DNA of 64,000 nucleotides. Origin: Desmodus rotundus. Its lineage: Eukaryota > Chordata > Mammalia > Chiroptera > Phyllostomidae. Below are positions 1 to 9,988 of the stretch, piece by piece. The position numbers and the translations under genes were made by a program. The notes under the pieces are model-generated. The model made no database searches. It was not told the DNA's origin and saw only the letters and a list, made by a program, of their open reading frames with translations. The first letter of the stretch is position 1; each line of letters starts with the position of its first letter. The stretch spans positions 31,325,427-31,389,426 of the forward strand of contig NC_071397.1 of assembly GCF_022682495.2 (NCBI RefSeq), written 5' to 3'.

Positions 1-1131
1 CATCCAAAAATGGTTCTTGAGATGTTATAGTTAAAATAAAATGCTTAAGAATGTTCAATTTAATGTATGATCTTTGAATCTCCTGGAATTTAAATTATAT
101 ATTAACTTGATAGTAGTTAATTTAGGAGAGAAGAGAAACTAGATACCAATTATAATTTTTAAAGGTACATGTTAATCATTCAGCAACCAAAAAACTTAAT
201 AAAATGAATCCAAGAGGTTTTTCCCCAGTAGCTGCCCAGAGCAAATGACCAAGTGCTCAGGGCCTACAGCGGACGTCCAGGCGCACACGTCCAGCCAGAA
301 GGCGAGTCTGACTCTGACCTGGCCTTTTACCCCAGATGAGCTCCAAAGCTGTAGGTCTCTCTTGTTTAAATTTCAGTCCTTTGCCTCCATTTCTCTTCTG
401 TCAGTCCTAAAGCCGCAGTCCCTCCACCCCTACCCCCTTGGTCATGCCCATCATTTGCTGTTTAACTGCTCATCCGGGCTTTAGACCACTTTTGAGGAAC
501 TCCCGTCACTTCGCATTCCAGCAACAGTTAAGAAAACCAACGTCTTGTTGAGTCGCACCTTCTATTTTCCCTCCATCGACATCTTGTCATATTTCTGAGG
601 TAACCTCCGTCTCTACACTGGGAAGGAGTTCTCTCCACCCTTTATTCTTCTATTGCTTTTTCTCACACTTATTTCACACAGTTTTACCTGGTCCTTTGCA
701 ATTACATTCTCCATGACACACAAAATGTACTTTCCTTTTAATTTTGCCTTTCTGGATCCCATTCAGTCTTCAGAGCCCCTGCAAATTTGTGCATTCCAAG
801 ATTTCCCCCAGGGCTCTCCAGAAGGTGTCCAGTGACTCTGGACACTTTCTAAGCCACTGAAAGAAATTTATTAGCAATACAGGACATCTAGAACTCAGTG
901 ACGTATGTCTCGTGTTATACGGTGATATTGTCTTTCTAACATGTAACATGTGAGACTGTCTCTGTGTCACATGCAATGTGTAATATTGTCTCTGTAACAG
1001 CTTTTGAACAGAAAGAGCCAAGTCTGAGTCTTCTCTTGATCCTAGGCAGAACACAAAGAGAACCTGGCCGGCACTCAGTATAAGTCTCATTTATTGAGTA
1101 GATTACAAAGGTCATGAACACTTTAAGTCAT
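1..1131. other. Unclassified intergenic DNA
   Basis: I recognise no gene or repeat family here. Positions 245-840 are less AT-rich than the surroundings and carry short open frames on both strands, with no recognisable domain. Positions 900-1000 hold imperfect local duplications (repeated ATTGTCT and ACATGTAACATGTGA-like words). Confidence 0.5.
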
Positions 1132-1320
1132 CAGTGTTCACTTGGAGGCAACTTTGGCCCCCCCAGGGGATGTTCGACAGGGTCTGAAAACATGTTTTGA
1201 TTGGGATGTCCTACTGGTGTCCACAGAAGCCAGGACGCTACTGAGCATTCTTCTACAGCCCCACAAAAAAGAATTATCTCCGACCCCAAAATGTCAGTAG
1301 AGCCAAAGTTAAGAAATTTT
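1132..1320 (+). mobile_element. MER20 (non-autonomous hAT DNA transposon)
   Basis: The copy starts CAGTGTTCAC and contains the landmark phrases CCCCAGGGGATGTT, CTACTGGTGTCCA and AAGAATTATCTCCGACC. These follow the order of the roughly 220-bp MER20 element found across placental mammals. The right end is degraded, so the terminal inverted repeats and target duplication are no longer clear. A second copy lies at 44998-45222. Confidence 0.8.
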
Positions 1321-1878
1321 ATTTAAATGGATATTACATTTAACTGTAAATAATCAAGGATCTTATATAGCTCCTCAAAAGAAAGAACCTCTAGGGTTTC
1401 AGCCAAGAGACACAATTATATATAATTGCCTTCTTTCTTCCACTACTTATGGAAGATGAAAGAAATACTCAGAGATAGCAAGAAATAATTTGAAAATTTC
1501 ACTCTTTGAACTCTCCTAAGGCCACCACACAATAAAATCAGGTGAACTGAGTGTTCACAGCACTCATTCAGACTCGGCAGGAACTACCCCTTTGACAGCA
1601 GCTGTCCTCTGCCTGAGTTCACTCTGCTCTGTGCTACTCAGCGGTTTTCACTTCCTTATTCATATCACCTGCTGTAATACACTTTTTCTGACAATGTATT
1701 TTTGATATTTAAATTTTAATTACAAATGACTAAGTGGCAAAGTATTCATAACCTGTTTAAATTGTTGCCTATATTAACACATTTTATATTTATTAAGATA
1801 CAAAATTGAAAAAGGGTAGAAAAATATTAGAAAAAAAATTGAAATGTAAAAGGGAAAATCATTTCAGATATTTTTAAA
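1321..1878. other. Unclassified AT-rich DNA
   Basis: Nothing recognisable on either strand. A/T runs dominate. Confidence 0.4.
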
Positions 1879-2074
1879 AATACCTTATTTACTTATTTTT
1901 AGAGAAAAGGGAAGGGAGGGAGAAAGAGAAGGAGAGAAACATTGGTATGACAGAGAAACACTGATTGGTCCAAGCCCGAAACGCAGGTGTGTCCCTGATT
2001 GGGACCCGACCAGCAGCCTTTTGCTGTGCACAATGATGCCCACCGGTCAGCCAACTGAGCCACACCAGTCAGCG
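1879..2074 (-). mobile_element. Ves-type tRNA-derived SINE
   Basis: Reads in reverse: an A-rich tail (ATTTACTTATTTTTAGAGA on the plus strand), the CT-rich body seen as GGGAAGGGAGGGAGAAAG, then the tRNA-like head ending GAGCCACACCAGTCAG. The head and middle are more diverged than in the other copies, so it is probably an older insertion. A short candidate duplication (TATTTT) flanks it but is too short to be sure of. Confidence 0.85.
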
Positions 2075-2870
2075 CTGGCTATTTTGAAAGACATGAAGTT
2101 ATTTGGAATTTTATCCTATTGCAAAGAGAAAAAAAGTTATATTTAAGCTTATTAAACAAATACTATTTTTTTTTCAAACTCTCCTCTAGATAGAGACAAA
2201 TCAAAATGGTAGCAAGTGTAATTCTTTTGGCTCATACTTTCCTCCTAAAGTTATTTTGGAGGAGGAAATACACAGTTCTCTAAGAAATTGCAAATATTAT
2301 ATATATGTATAGTTTTATATTAAATTACAGCTATTTTTAGAAATCCTGAAATAATATGTTATCTAAATATTATATTGATCGGTTTTCCTGCTTTTAAGAT
2401 ACTCTAAAAATAAAAGAGGCACAGAGAACATATTTACTTTTACCCAAAATTACTTGGTTTGGAGTTGGAGCCATTCTAAATATGTGCTTTTATTGCCTTG
2501 TTTTTAAGACATTTATTTCAATCCATACAAAACATCCAAATAATTTGGTCCTGGAATCTCATTCATTGGTGAACTAAAAGACCATCCAAATAATTAATAA
2601 TCTGGGATTACGCTTGGTCTTTGGAAAGGAAATATTTCTAGAAATAAAAATACTGTTATTCTCTTCCTCCTGTAATTTTCATAGCACTCTGATGGCAGTT
2701 TTATGGCCCCTCACAGAGATTTGGCCCAGAAAAAGCATGTTTGAACAGAGGGTGTAGCCTTGCTAAATCAAAATGAATTGTGAAATAGCTAGAAATGCCA
2801 CAACTTCTCTGTACGTGCTGCAAATTGTTTCAAGATGTTTTCTATAAACTTTCACTACTTCTGTTTTTTT
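2075..2870. other. Unclassified AT-rich DNA
   Basis: No gene or repeat could be assigned. The stretch is A/T rich. Confidence 0.4.
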
Positions 2871-3555
2871 TTATCTTATTCATTCATTCAACAAATATCT
2901 ACTAAGAACATACCATGTACCAGCCACTAGTCTTAAGTGCCCAGGTACCACTGAGCATAGCAGACACTCTTCCTGTGTGACAGAAATTACATCCTAACAG
3001 GTAAGAGTCAAATAGCTATACAAGTAAACGCACTCATTTACTCATCTAAAAATATGTATGGAGAGGCCCTGCGTCCCAAACCTGTTCTAGACTTGAGGGA
3101 TATAACCAAAACCTCAGAAGCTCACATTCTGGCAAGCAAATAAGACAGTAAGAAATACAAAAAAAAAAAAAAAGTAAACAAGTATTATCATGTTTGGTGG
3201 TACTATGAAAGAAATAAAGGTACCTAAGGGCATAGAAAGTTTTGAGGGTTACAGCAATATGTTTAGAGACTCAGTGGTAATGGATGTCTCTCTAGGGGTA
3301 TTTGAATAGAGACCTGAATGAAGAGAGGGAGTGAGCCAAGAGAAGAGAATTCCAAGTAAGAAGTGCTTAGATCAGCAAGGGGATTTGGGTGAGTGATGGA
3401 GAATGGTAGATGAGGTCAGAGAGATAGGACGGGGCTTGATTTTGTACATGGCAAACAGCTTTGGCTATTATAATCTGTGGAAAGTTCTTTGTAACAAGTC
3501 AAGGTGCTAACAAACAGGTTACTGGGAGTCTAACCAAACCTAAGAAATTTGGGGA
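2871..3555 (-). mobile_element. L2 LINE 3' region, antisense
   Basis: Begins with the reverse complement of the L2 3' terminus (ATTCATTCATTCAACAAATA, then a phrase like TACCATGTACCAGCCACTAG). It continues through L2 3' landmarks in the expected order, including GACCTGAATGAAGAGAGGGAG and GATGAGGTCAGAGAGATAGG. L2 is an ancient non-LTR retrotransposon long inactive in placental mammals. The block is split by the LTR at 3556-3858. Confidence 0.75.
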
Positions 3556-3858
3556 GGTTTCTGTTGGTGTCTGCCTGTGTCCCCAAATTCATATATTGAA
3601 GTCTTAACACCCACGTGACTGTGTTTGGAGAGATGGCCTTTAATGAGGTAATTAAGGTGAAGCAAGATCAGTAGGGTGGGACCCTAATCCAACAGGACTG
3701 GTGTCTTTAAAAGAAGAAATGTCAGGGATCCATGCACAGAGGGAAAAGCTGTGTGAGGACAGCCAGCCATCTATAAGCCAGAGAGTTAGGACATAGGAAA
3801 AATCACGCCTGCCAACACTGTGATTTGGTCATCCAGCCTCCAGAACTGGGAGAAAAAC
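3556..3858 (+). mobile_element. MLT1-type MaLR LTR fragment
   Basis: Contains CCCCAAATTCATATATTGAAG, GTGACTGTGTTTGGAGA, AATCCAACAGGACTGGTGTC, CTGTGTGAGGACA and CCAGCCTCCAGAACTG. This is the usual order of an MLT1-type LTR of the mammalian MaLR group. It breaks off after the final motif, where L2 sequence resumes. No internal retroviral sequence is attached, so this is a solo or truncated LTR. Confidence 0.75.
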
Positions 3859-4440
3859 AAGGGTGACTCCCACATTCCTGAGTTCTGCAGATGGAAGGAA
3901 GTTGATACTATATGCATGGTGGGGAACTCTGAACTCGTAATTTTATCCCGCTACCTGATCAGTTCCATTTTGGGCATGTTGAATTTGAGGTGTTTCTAGA
4001 ATACCCAAGTGGCGAACTGATTAAGTAGGTGAATCTGGAGTTCAGAGAACGGATGGGCGCTAGAGACAGAAACTTGGAGGTCAGCAGAGTATACGTAGTA
4101 ATGGGAACCTGCTGCAGTGTAAGTTCTCTGCAGACAGGGGATTTTGTTTGTTTTGTTCACTGATGTATCCCAGGTGCATGGAATACTATTGACATTATAA
4201 TAGGCACTTAATCCATATTTGTTGAGTGAATGAATGAATGAATAGATTACCCAGGGAGAGAGTTTAACATGAAAAGAGAAACAGGTCTGGAATGAAACCT
4301 TGAGGAATACTAACATTTACAGGTTAGGGAGAAGTGCAACAGTAAGTGCAGCCTGAGGTGTAGGAAGCCAAGGGAAGAGAGCCTTTCAAAAAAAGGCAAA
4401 TCCATCCTCTGCAATGAGTGACATGCAGTAGCAAGCCTCG
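3859..4440 (-). mobile_element. L2 LINE, antisense continuation
   Basis: Continues the L2 of 2871-3555 past the LTR: AAGGGTGACTCCC, GGGCATGTTGAATTTGAGGTG, GAGTTCAGAGAACGGATGGG, ACCCAGGGAGAGAG, CCTTGAGGAATACTAACATTTA and GAAGCCAAGGGAAGAGAG occur in L2 order. It is interrupted by a sense-strand L2 3' end at about 4115-4245. Confidence 0.7.
4115..4245 (+). mobile_element. L2 LINE 3' end, sense
   Basis: TTCTCTGCAGACAGGGGATTT, TTTTGTTCACTGATGTATCCCAGG, TAATAGGCACTTAATCC and the (TGAA)n terminus GTGAATGAATGAATG are the canonical L2 3' tail. It sits inside the oppositely oriented L2 block. Confidence 0.75.
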
Positions 4441-5387
4441 CATACTTAGAACACTTCTAAATCTTAACAGTTAGACAGTTTTTTAAAGGCTTGAGTTTAT
4501 TTATCACTGTTGTCAATCTTGGCATCAAAGATTTGATTTCTCATATGTAAGATTTACCTCAGATAATAGTCTCTCGGAACCCCTTTGAAAGCACGTCTCT
4601 GACACATTTCCAGCAAGAGCACATATACAATTACAGCATCATTCTTTGCATCGAATTGTGATCATAATGGCAGTTGCAAAAAGTGTATCCACGTAATGGA
4701 ACACCAGTAGCTCTTATAGATAAGTTCACTTGGAGTCTCCTCTCTGGGTGCAAGCTCAACCACTGTTTGCTCTTCTGACTCCCTTGCTCCTTTTATTTCA
4801 CTCTGTACTTCCCTATGCTCTGCATGAAACAGACTTTATTAGCTTCATGCCTAACCACGTGATGAATCATAATTAAGATTTGATTGAACAGTAAAAAGTT
4901 ATTTTATTTTGCCAGCTGTATACCTTCTAAAACAGAAAAAAATAGACTTATCTTAAAAGAGAAAATTTGGTACAGATTGTAATGAATTTCTAAGGTTCTA
5001 AGTATAATTTGTCTAATTATAGTTATTCTCCTACAGATTCTCTGCTGTGCAGCAGAGCTGTGGGATCCTCTGGGGAACACTCTTCACTCACGAGCATGGT
5101 TTTCTTATAGCTAAATTAGGGTCACAGCTCTCAACTTAGAGATCAAGGGTAGTCATCAGAAAATCCTCTCTCCAGCTCCTCTGAATGACCTCTTTCCTCA
5201 GGTAAATAATTCACTTGACTTTTACACGTTATCATCTATAATTGAAAGAATAAGGAGAAAAGTCATTAATTAGTCCTTGATTAAAATCTCAGCTGCAGAC
5301 TGTAAATATTTAGTTTAAGAAGTACTTCTCTTCCTCCCTGCTTTATTTTTCTTCAACACATTTATCCTACTTGAAATTTTATTATAC
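4441..5387. other. Unclassified AT-rich DNA
   Basis: No recognisable gene or repeat. No plausible exon on either strand. Confidence 0.4.
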
Positions 5388-5545
5388 GTCTATTACTTTA
5401 TTTGGTCTCAGCCACTCATCCTTTGAAAGGTAATCTGCATGAGAACAGAAACATTGTCTCTCAAGTTTGCGGCATCTCCACTCCAACACCATGCCCGTCA
5501 CGTTGCAGTTGTTCAGTAATATTACAGAACGAATAAATGAATAGA
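5388..5545 (+). mobile_element. L2 LINE 3' end
   Basis: GTAATCTGCATGAGAACAG, AACATTGTCT, GTTCAGTAAT and the terminal GAATAAATGAATAG match the order of the L2 3' end, with heavy divergence. Confidence 0.5.
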
Positions 5546-5795
5546 CGGCAGGAAGTGGATATAAATATGTTGGTTGAGTTTTCAATTTAGTATGAAATGC
5601 AATACTTGCTATCAAGTTACACATTTGAAATCCAGGAAACATTATGGCTTGCTAACATGTTTAGCTGATTTCTGCTAATCTCCAGCTCCACACTGGTTGT
5701 TTCCAAAAGATCCAACAGGCACTTTGACTTCGAGGTATCCCAAACACCATTCTTTCCACCCCCTGGCTCCCACCCAGCCCTCACACCTCCTCCTC

Positions 5796-6055
5796 CTCAC
5801 CATCTACTGCTCATTTGAGTTATAAAACTCCTCTCTCTCCTTCAGATATCCAACCCATCACCAAGCTTCATTAATTCTTCCTCTGCGATGTCTTTTACAT
5901 CCACCTTCCAACCCACTTGGTCCTTGTTCTGGTTCACGGGGTAACTTCCCTTTCCTGGCAGCTATAGGAAGAAACCTCCTAAGGTCTTCTGGTGCCTCTA
6001 GTCTCTCTTGTCCAAGCAATATTCCACATTGTCAGCTGACATCTAGTAAAATAAG
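5796..6055 (+). mobile_element. L2 LINE internal 3' region
   Basis: ATCCAACCCATCACCAAG, ATTCTTCCTCTGCGATGTC and CCACTTGGTCCTTGTTC resemble the L2 ORF2 end (reverse-transcriptase C-terminal) consensus. Probably one copy with 6196-6497, split by the inverted fragment between them. Confidence 0.5.
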
Positions 6056-6061
6056 ATAGCA

Positions 6062-6195
6062 ATTAATTGATGAGAACATTAATTTATCAGTAAATAAAAA
6101 TTAGTTAAATTCCTTTTATGTGTCCGTTCTAGGCTCCAGAAATAGTCCAAACCCTCACAGGGCTCTCTGTCTAGTGGAAGGGAGTAGAGACTCAA
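6062..6195 (-). mobile_element. L2 LINE 3' end fragment, antisense
   Basis: TCCGTTCTAGGCTCCAGAAAT, ACAGGGCTCTCTGTCTAGTGG and GGAAGGGAGTAGAGACTC read as the antisense L2 3' end, flanked on both sides by sense L2. Confidence 0.45.
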
Positions 6196-6497
6196 AATGC
6201 TCATGTCACTGCCCTTCTTAAAGTTGCGCAGACTTCTCGTTTCCAGTGGAATAAAAATCCCTTAAAACGTATTTCCGAACTCTCTTGCCTTTCTACCTTC
6301 ATTCTAGACCATCCCCGAGACCCTAAGCACAAACCCGCTACCTAAGTCCCGCCTTGTTTCAGGAAGGGGTGTGCACTTCCACCCTGGGCTGTACCGCTGG
6401 TTTGACCTCACTCCCCTCACTGGAATGAATCCTCTTCCCCTTACACTTGTGATGAAATCCTACTCATTCTTAGAAGCCCAACTCAGTTGTCAGCTCA
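6196..6497 (+). mobile_element. L2 LINE 3' region, continuation
   Basis: GCTCATGTCACTGCCCTTCTT, AAAAATCCCTTAAAACG, GCACTTCCACCCTGGGCTG, CCTACTCATTCTTAGAAGCCC and CAACTCAGTTGTCAGCTCACC follow the order of the L2 3' consensus, strongly diverged. Confidence 0.55.
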
Positions 6498-6546
6498 CCA
6501 CCCACCCCACCCCCCACCCCCCCACCCCCCCCCCCCCCCCCCCCCC
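6498..6546 (+). repeat. C-rich simple repeat with a run of 22 C
   Basis: (CCCCA)n grading into an uninterrupted run of 22 C at 6525-6546. The minus strand therefore has many G-tracts and could form a G-quadruplex. Homopolymers of this length are also prone to miscounting, so the true length may differ. Confidence 0.9.
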
Positions 6547-8027
6547 GAGGCAGAGAAGTAAGACTTTTCCGTTTGCTCACAGACTTGGTTTATCCCTCTG
6601 GACAGGCATTGAGATGTGCTGTGGGTGGGGGGTGGGTTCTGAGTATCTTAAAGATATATGCTCCTGCTGAGACCATTTTTTGTTTGTTTGTTTGTTTAAG
6701 GCCTCTTTGTTCTAATAGGAGATAATTACTGTCTTCATTTCTACCTATTTACCTGTTTGAGATGTTACATTTATATCAAATACTATCTGTTAAGGAGTTC
6801 CTAGACGCCCTCTAATATGCTCTATGAAGTGCTAGCTGTGATTGTGCAATGTAACAATCTGTGCTCTTTTTCTCTGAAGTTCTGTGTCTCTAAGCGGTAA
6901 CAACAGAGGTTTTACAGCCCATTTGGTAGGAACCATCTCACTGTGTTCAGAGTTCAAAATGGAAATGGATTCTCCACTAAACTGAAACAGAGCCTTCATG
7001 GAATATCTATAGAATATGGTTAAATACTTTGCTCTCCCTTCTTCACCTGGTGTGGCACAGGAGCAGTTACTTATGTACTTAATGCCTGATATTGTCTGGT
7101 TACAAAAGGATTTGAAAATCTCTTTTACGGTAAATATGGATAGTGGTAGTTGGTAGCCTTGGGTAGTACTGTTTAATAGCTACTATGCTTTCACTAATGA
7201 CCATCAGATTCAGGGATTGTCAACTGACATATGCGAGAATCCCTTCATAACACTAGCAAATTTCAGTTGGTTTCTAAATGATAAATGCTCATGTCGACAC
7301 AGTTCAAAAATAGCAGAACTTGATTTCCCCTCAATATCCTGATGATCATATTCACAGACATCAGGGAGTCTGGGCAATCAATCTGATGGGTTTTTGCCAT
7401 CTTGTTTAGAATAAACAAATTAATAACAGAAACAGTTTTCTAGCAGGAGATAATAAAGGAAATGGGCAAGCAAAAATAAATGTTACAAAGAGGAAAAATA
7501 AAGTCTTGGTGAGCAGATTAATTGCTTTTGTAAAATAGATGGAATTTTTTAAATGTAGGCAGGAGTTTTAAAATTATATGATTCAGCTAAATTGCATAAT
7601 ATTTGTTTCTATCATTAAATAATTCTCTTTCTATTGGGGCCAAAATTGATGTTTAAATAAGTTTTATGACAAAGAAGTGCTTGCCAAATGATTTACTGGT
7701 GAACATTTCTTTAATAGGACTGAGGGAATCAGTGAAAGAGGCAAATTTCAACAGGTCACTCCAGGGTGGGTGTGGAGGATTAAGTCTGTCCCTGAACCTA
7801 CTGGTGAGAACACTGAAGGATGCACTGGTGTGTGTAGGACACAGAATGACCAGTATCTCGGTGAGTTCACAGTACGACTAAGTTCCCCTGACCTGTCCCA
7901 AATCACTAAGCTAGATCCCTTGGGGCTCTGGCTTTCTCTTGCGAACTTTGGCCACAGTTTTACACAGTCTATAGGCTCTCAATGGATGTTTTCATCTGAT
8001 CATTACAAAGGCTTTTGGGGTGTAGAG
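6547..8027. other. Unclassified DNA with a short (TTTG)n
   Basis: A (TTTG)n tract lies at about 6676-6697. A short open frame at 7666-8129 has no recognisable domain and its end overlaps the hAT element that follows. No other feature is supported. Confidence 0.4.
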
Positions 8028-8290
8028 CAGCAATTTCCAATCAGTGTGCTGCAAGAATTTTTAAAACATGCCATACCTAACTATCTAGTCAGGGGCACTG
8101 ACCTCTTTTCCCTTAGATTGTCAAATTAAAAAATGACAATGACCAATACAACAATAGCTGCCTGGTGTGAATGAATGAAAATTACACCTATTTTTTTGTC
8201 AGATTGGCAAAAAATGTATTTTTGGTGTGCCACATAATTTTAGTAATTAGTTCATGTGTGCCACAAGATGAAAAAGTTTGAAAGTCGCTG
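8028..8290 (+). mobile_element. Short non-autonomous hAT-like element (263 bp)
   Basis: The ends form imperfect inverted repeats: CAGCAATTTCCAATC on the left and, reversed, CAGCGACTTTCAAAC on the right. The CA...TG ends are typical of hAT. Inside are two 'gtgtgcc' modules facing each other (8046 and 8250 regions). The flanking octamers GTGTAGAG and GTATAAAT agree at 5 of 8 positions, compatible with a decayed 8-bp target duplication. It encodes no protein. Confidence 0.65.
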
Positions 8291-8486
8291 GTATAAATGT
8301 TCACACAAGATTCTGAAGCATAGGATGAAAAGAGGAAGGAGCAGAAGAAGCCAGTTCTAAATTTTGCTGAAAGCAACTGTTGCCTTCACAGAACAGTGAG
8401 CCTCCTTGGTCCCTCCCTGACATGTAAAGGGGGTGGACCCTGTTGCTGGCTGAGGCCATGCATCAATTCAATAACATGTAATTTAC

Positions 8487-8765
8487 TTTGTCATTTTTTA
8501 TTGTATATATTTAATGTGGGTAACATGATGCTTTGATATACACATACATAGTAAAATTAATACTAAAGTGTAAATAATTCACATATTTGTCTCCTCACAT
8601 AGTGAGCTTTTCTGTGTGCATGATGAGAGTACTGGAGAGCGATACTCTCAGCAAGTAGTCAGTATACAATACTACATTAGTAATTATAGCTGCTGCGCTG
8701 TACATTAGATCTCTAAAACTTGTCCATCCTGCATCACTGCTTCCTTTGAAATATAGACACATGTA
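8487..8765 (-). mobile_element. Old L1 (L1M-type) 3' UTR, antisense
   Basis: ACATGATGCTTTGATATACACA, CTCCTCACATAGTGAGC, AGTATACAATACTACATTAG, CTGTACATTAGATCTCTA and CATCCTGCATCACTG match the reverse complement of the L1M 3' UTR in order. Confidence 0.75.
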
Positions 8766-9048
8766 AATAAAAAGGGAAATCATTTATAAAATATCTCTAA
8801 AACAATATTTGGTTTTGTGGTATGGTATTTAATGATAATTAGATAAGAACCTAATGCTATGAAATTCTGATGATATTGTCATACTGAGTTCTTAAAAGTT
8901 ATAATTATTTAAAAATATCTGAATATCTTAATATTGCTTGAATATGTCATGTATGTTGAAAAATCTTATAGCTAAAAAATAATTTTTATTAATAACATAT
9001 CAAAACTCAAAAGTCTGTGGTTAATGTTTATGGAATAATTACTTTTAT

Positions 9049-9970
9049 TTTATTTTTTATTATTTTTTAAATTCAATTTTATTTTTTTTTATTCAGTTAC
9101 AGTCGTCTTCATTTTCTCCCCTTCCCTCCACCCCACCCCAGCCAGGCCCCCCTCCCTCCCCCACCTCCACCCTCCCCCTTGATTTTGTGCATGTGTCCTT
9201 TATAGTAGCTCCTATAGACCCCTCTCCCCACTATCCCCTCCCCACTCCCCTCTAGCTATTGTTAGATTGTTCTTAATTTCAATGTCTCTGGTTATATTTT
9301 GTTTGCTTTTTTCTCTTGTTGATTATGTTCCAGTTAAAGGTGAGATCATATGGTATTTGTCCCTCACCACCTGGTTTATTTCACTTAGCATAATGCTCTC
9401 CAGTTCCATCCATGCTGTTGCAAAGGGTATAAACTCCTTCTTTCTCTCTGCTGCGTAGAATTCCATTGTGTAAATGTACCATAATTTTTGGATCCACTCA
9501 TTTGCTGATGGGCACTTAGGTTGCTTCCAGTACTTGGCTATTGTAAATTGTGCTGCTATGAACATTGGGGTGCACAGGTTCTTTTGGATTGGTGTTTCAG
9601 GGCACTTAGGGTATAATCCCAGCAGCGGAATTGCTGGGTCAAAAGGCAGTTCCATTTTTAGTTTTCTGAGGAAATTCCATACAGTTTTCCACAGTGGCTG
9701 CACCAGTCTGCATTCCCACCAACAATGTACTAGGGTTCCCTTTTCTCCGCATCCTCTCCAACATTTGTTTGTTGATTTGTTTATGTTGGCCACTCTGACT
9801 GGCGTGCGATGGTACCTCGTTGTGGTTTTAATTTGCATCTCTGTGATGGCTAGTGATGCTGAGCATCTTTTCATATGTCTCTGGGCCCTCTGTATGTCTT
9901 CCTTGGAGAAGTGTCTGTTCAAGTCCTTTGCCCATTTTTTAATTGGGTTGTTTGTCTTCCTGGAGTGGAG
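9049..9970 (-). mobile_element. Young 5'-truncated LINE-1 (922 bp)
   Basis: On the minus strand this is the end of ORF2, a purine-rich 3' UTR (seen on the plus strand as the pyrimidine tract 9115-9180) and a tail (T/A-rich 9049-9095). It is bounded by a perfect 18-bp TSD. The 5' truncation at 9970 is the normal outcome of L1 retrotransposition. This L1 family also supplies the tails at 25125, 42154, 46717 and 49252. Confidence 0.95.
9323..9970 (-). pseudogene. L1 ORF2p C-terminal domain (5'-truncated, frame open)
   Basis: An uninterrupted 216-codon piece encodes the C-terminal part of the LINE-1 endonuclease/reverse transcriptase. The frame also runs 34 codons upstream into flanking DNA, which is chance. 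The cysteine motif is visible at residues 104-121 of the extended frame: CWRGC, then a histidine and a final cysteine, spaced C-x3-C-x7-H-x4-C as in L1 ORF2p. The conserved run around [14 protein letters not shown] and the final YHMISPLTG region follow. The endonuclease and reverse-transcriptase domains are absent, so it cannot be an active enzyme. An open frame with no stops suggests little time for decay. Confidence 0.9.
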
Positions 9971-9988
9971 TGGAATAATTACTTTTAT

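Larger units (their letters stand above)
9031..9988. repeat. 18-bp target-site duplication of the young L1
   Basis: TGGAATAATTACTTTTAT occurs at 9031-9048 and again, without mismatch, at 9971-9988, exactly bracketing the L1. The perfect copy and its length fit target-primed reverse transcription and a fairly recent insertion. Confidence 0.95.

Noticed and set aside
245..484. 79-codon open frame as a possible small gene
   Set aside because: No recognisable domain, no codon pattern distinct from surroundings and no splice or promoter context. Length is within chance expectation.
6371..6670. Proline-rich 99-codon open frame
   Set aside because: The proline run is the C homopolymer at 6498-6546 and the rest is L2-derived.
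7666..8129. Overlapping open frames as a possible exon pair
   Set aside because: The second frame runs into the hAT element at 8028. No domain or splice pattern.
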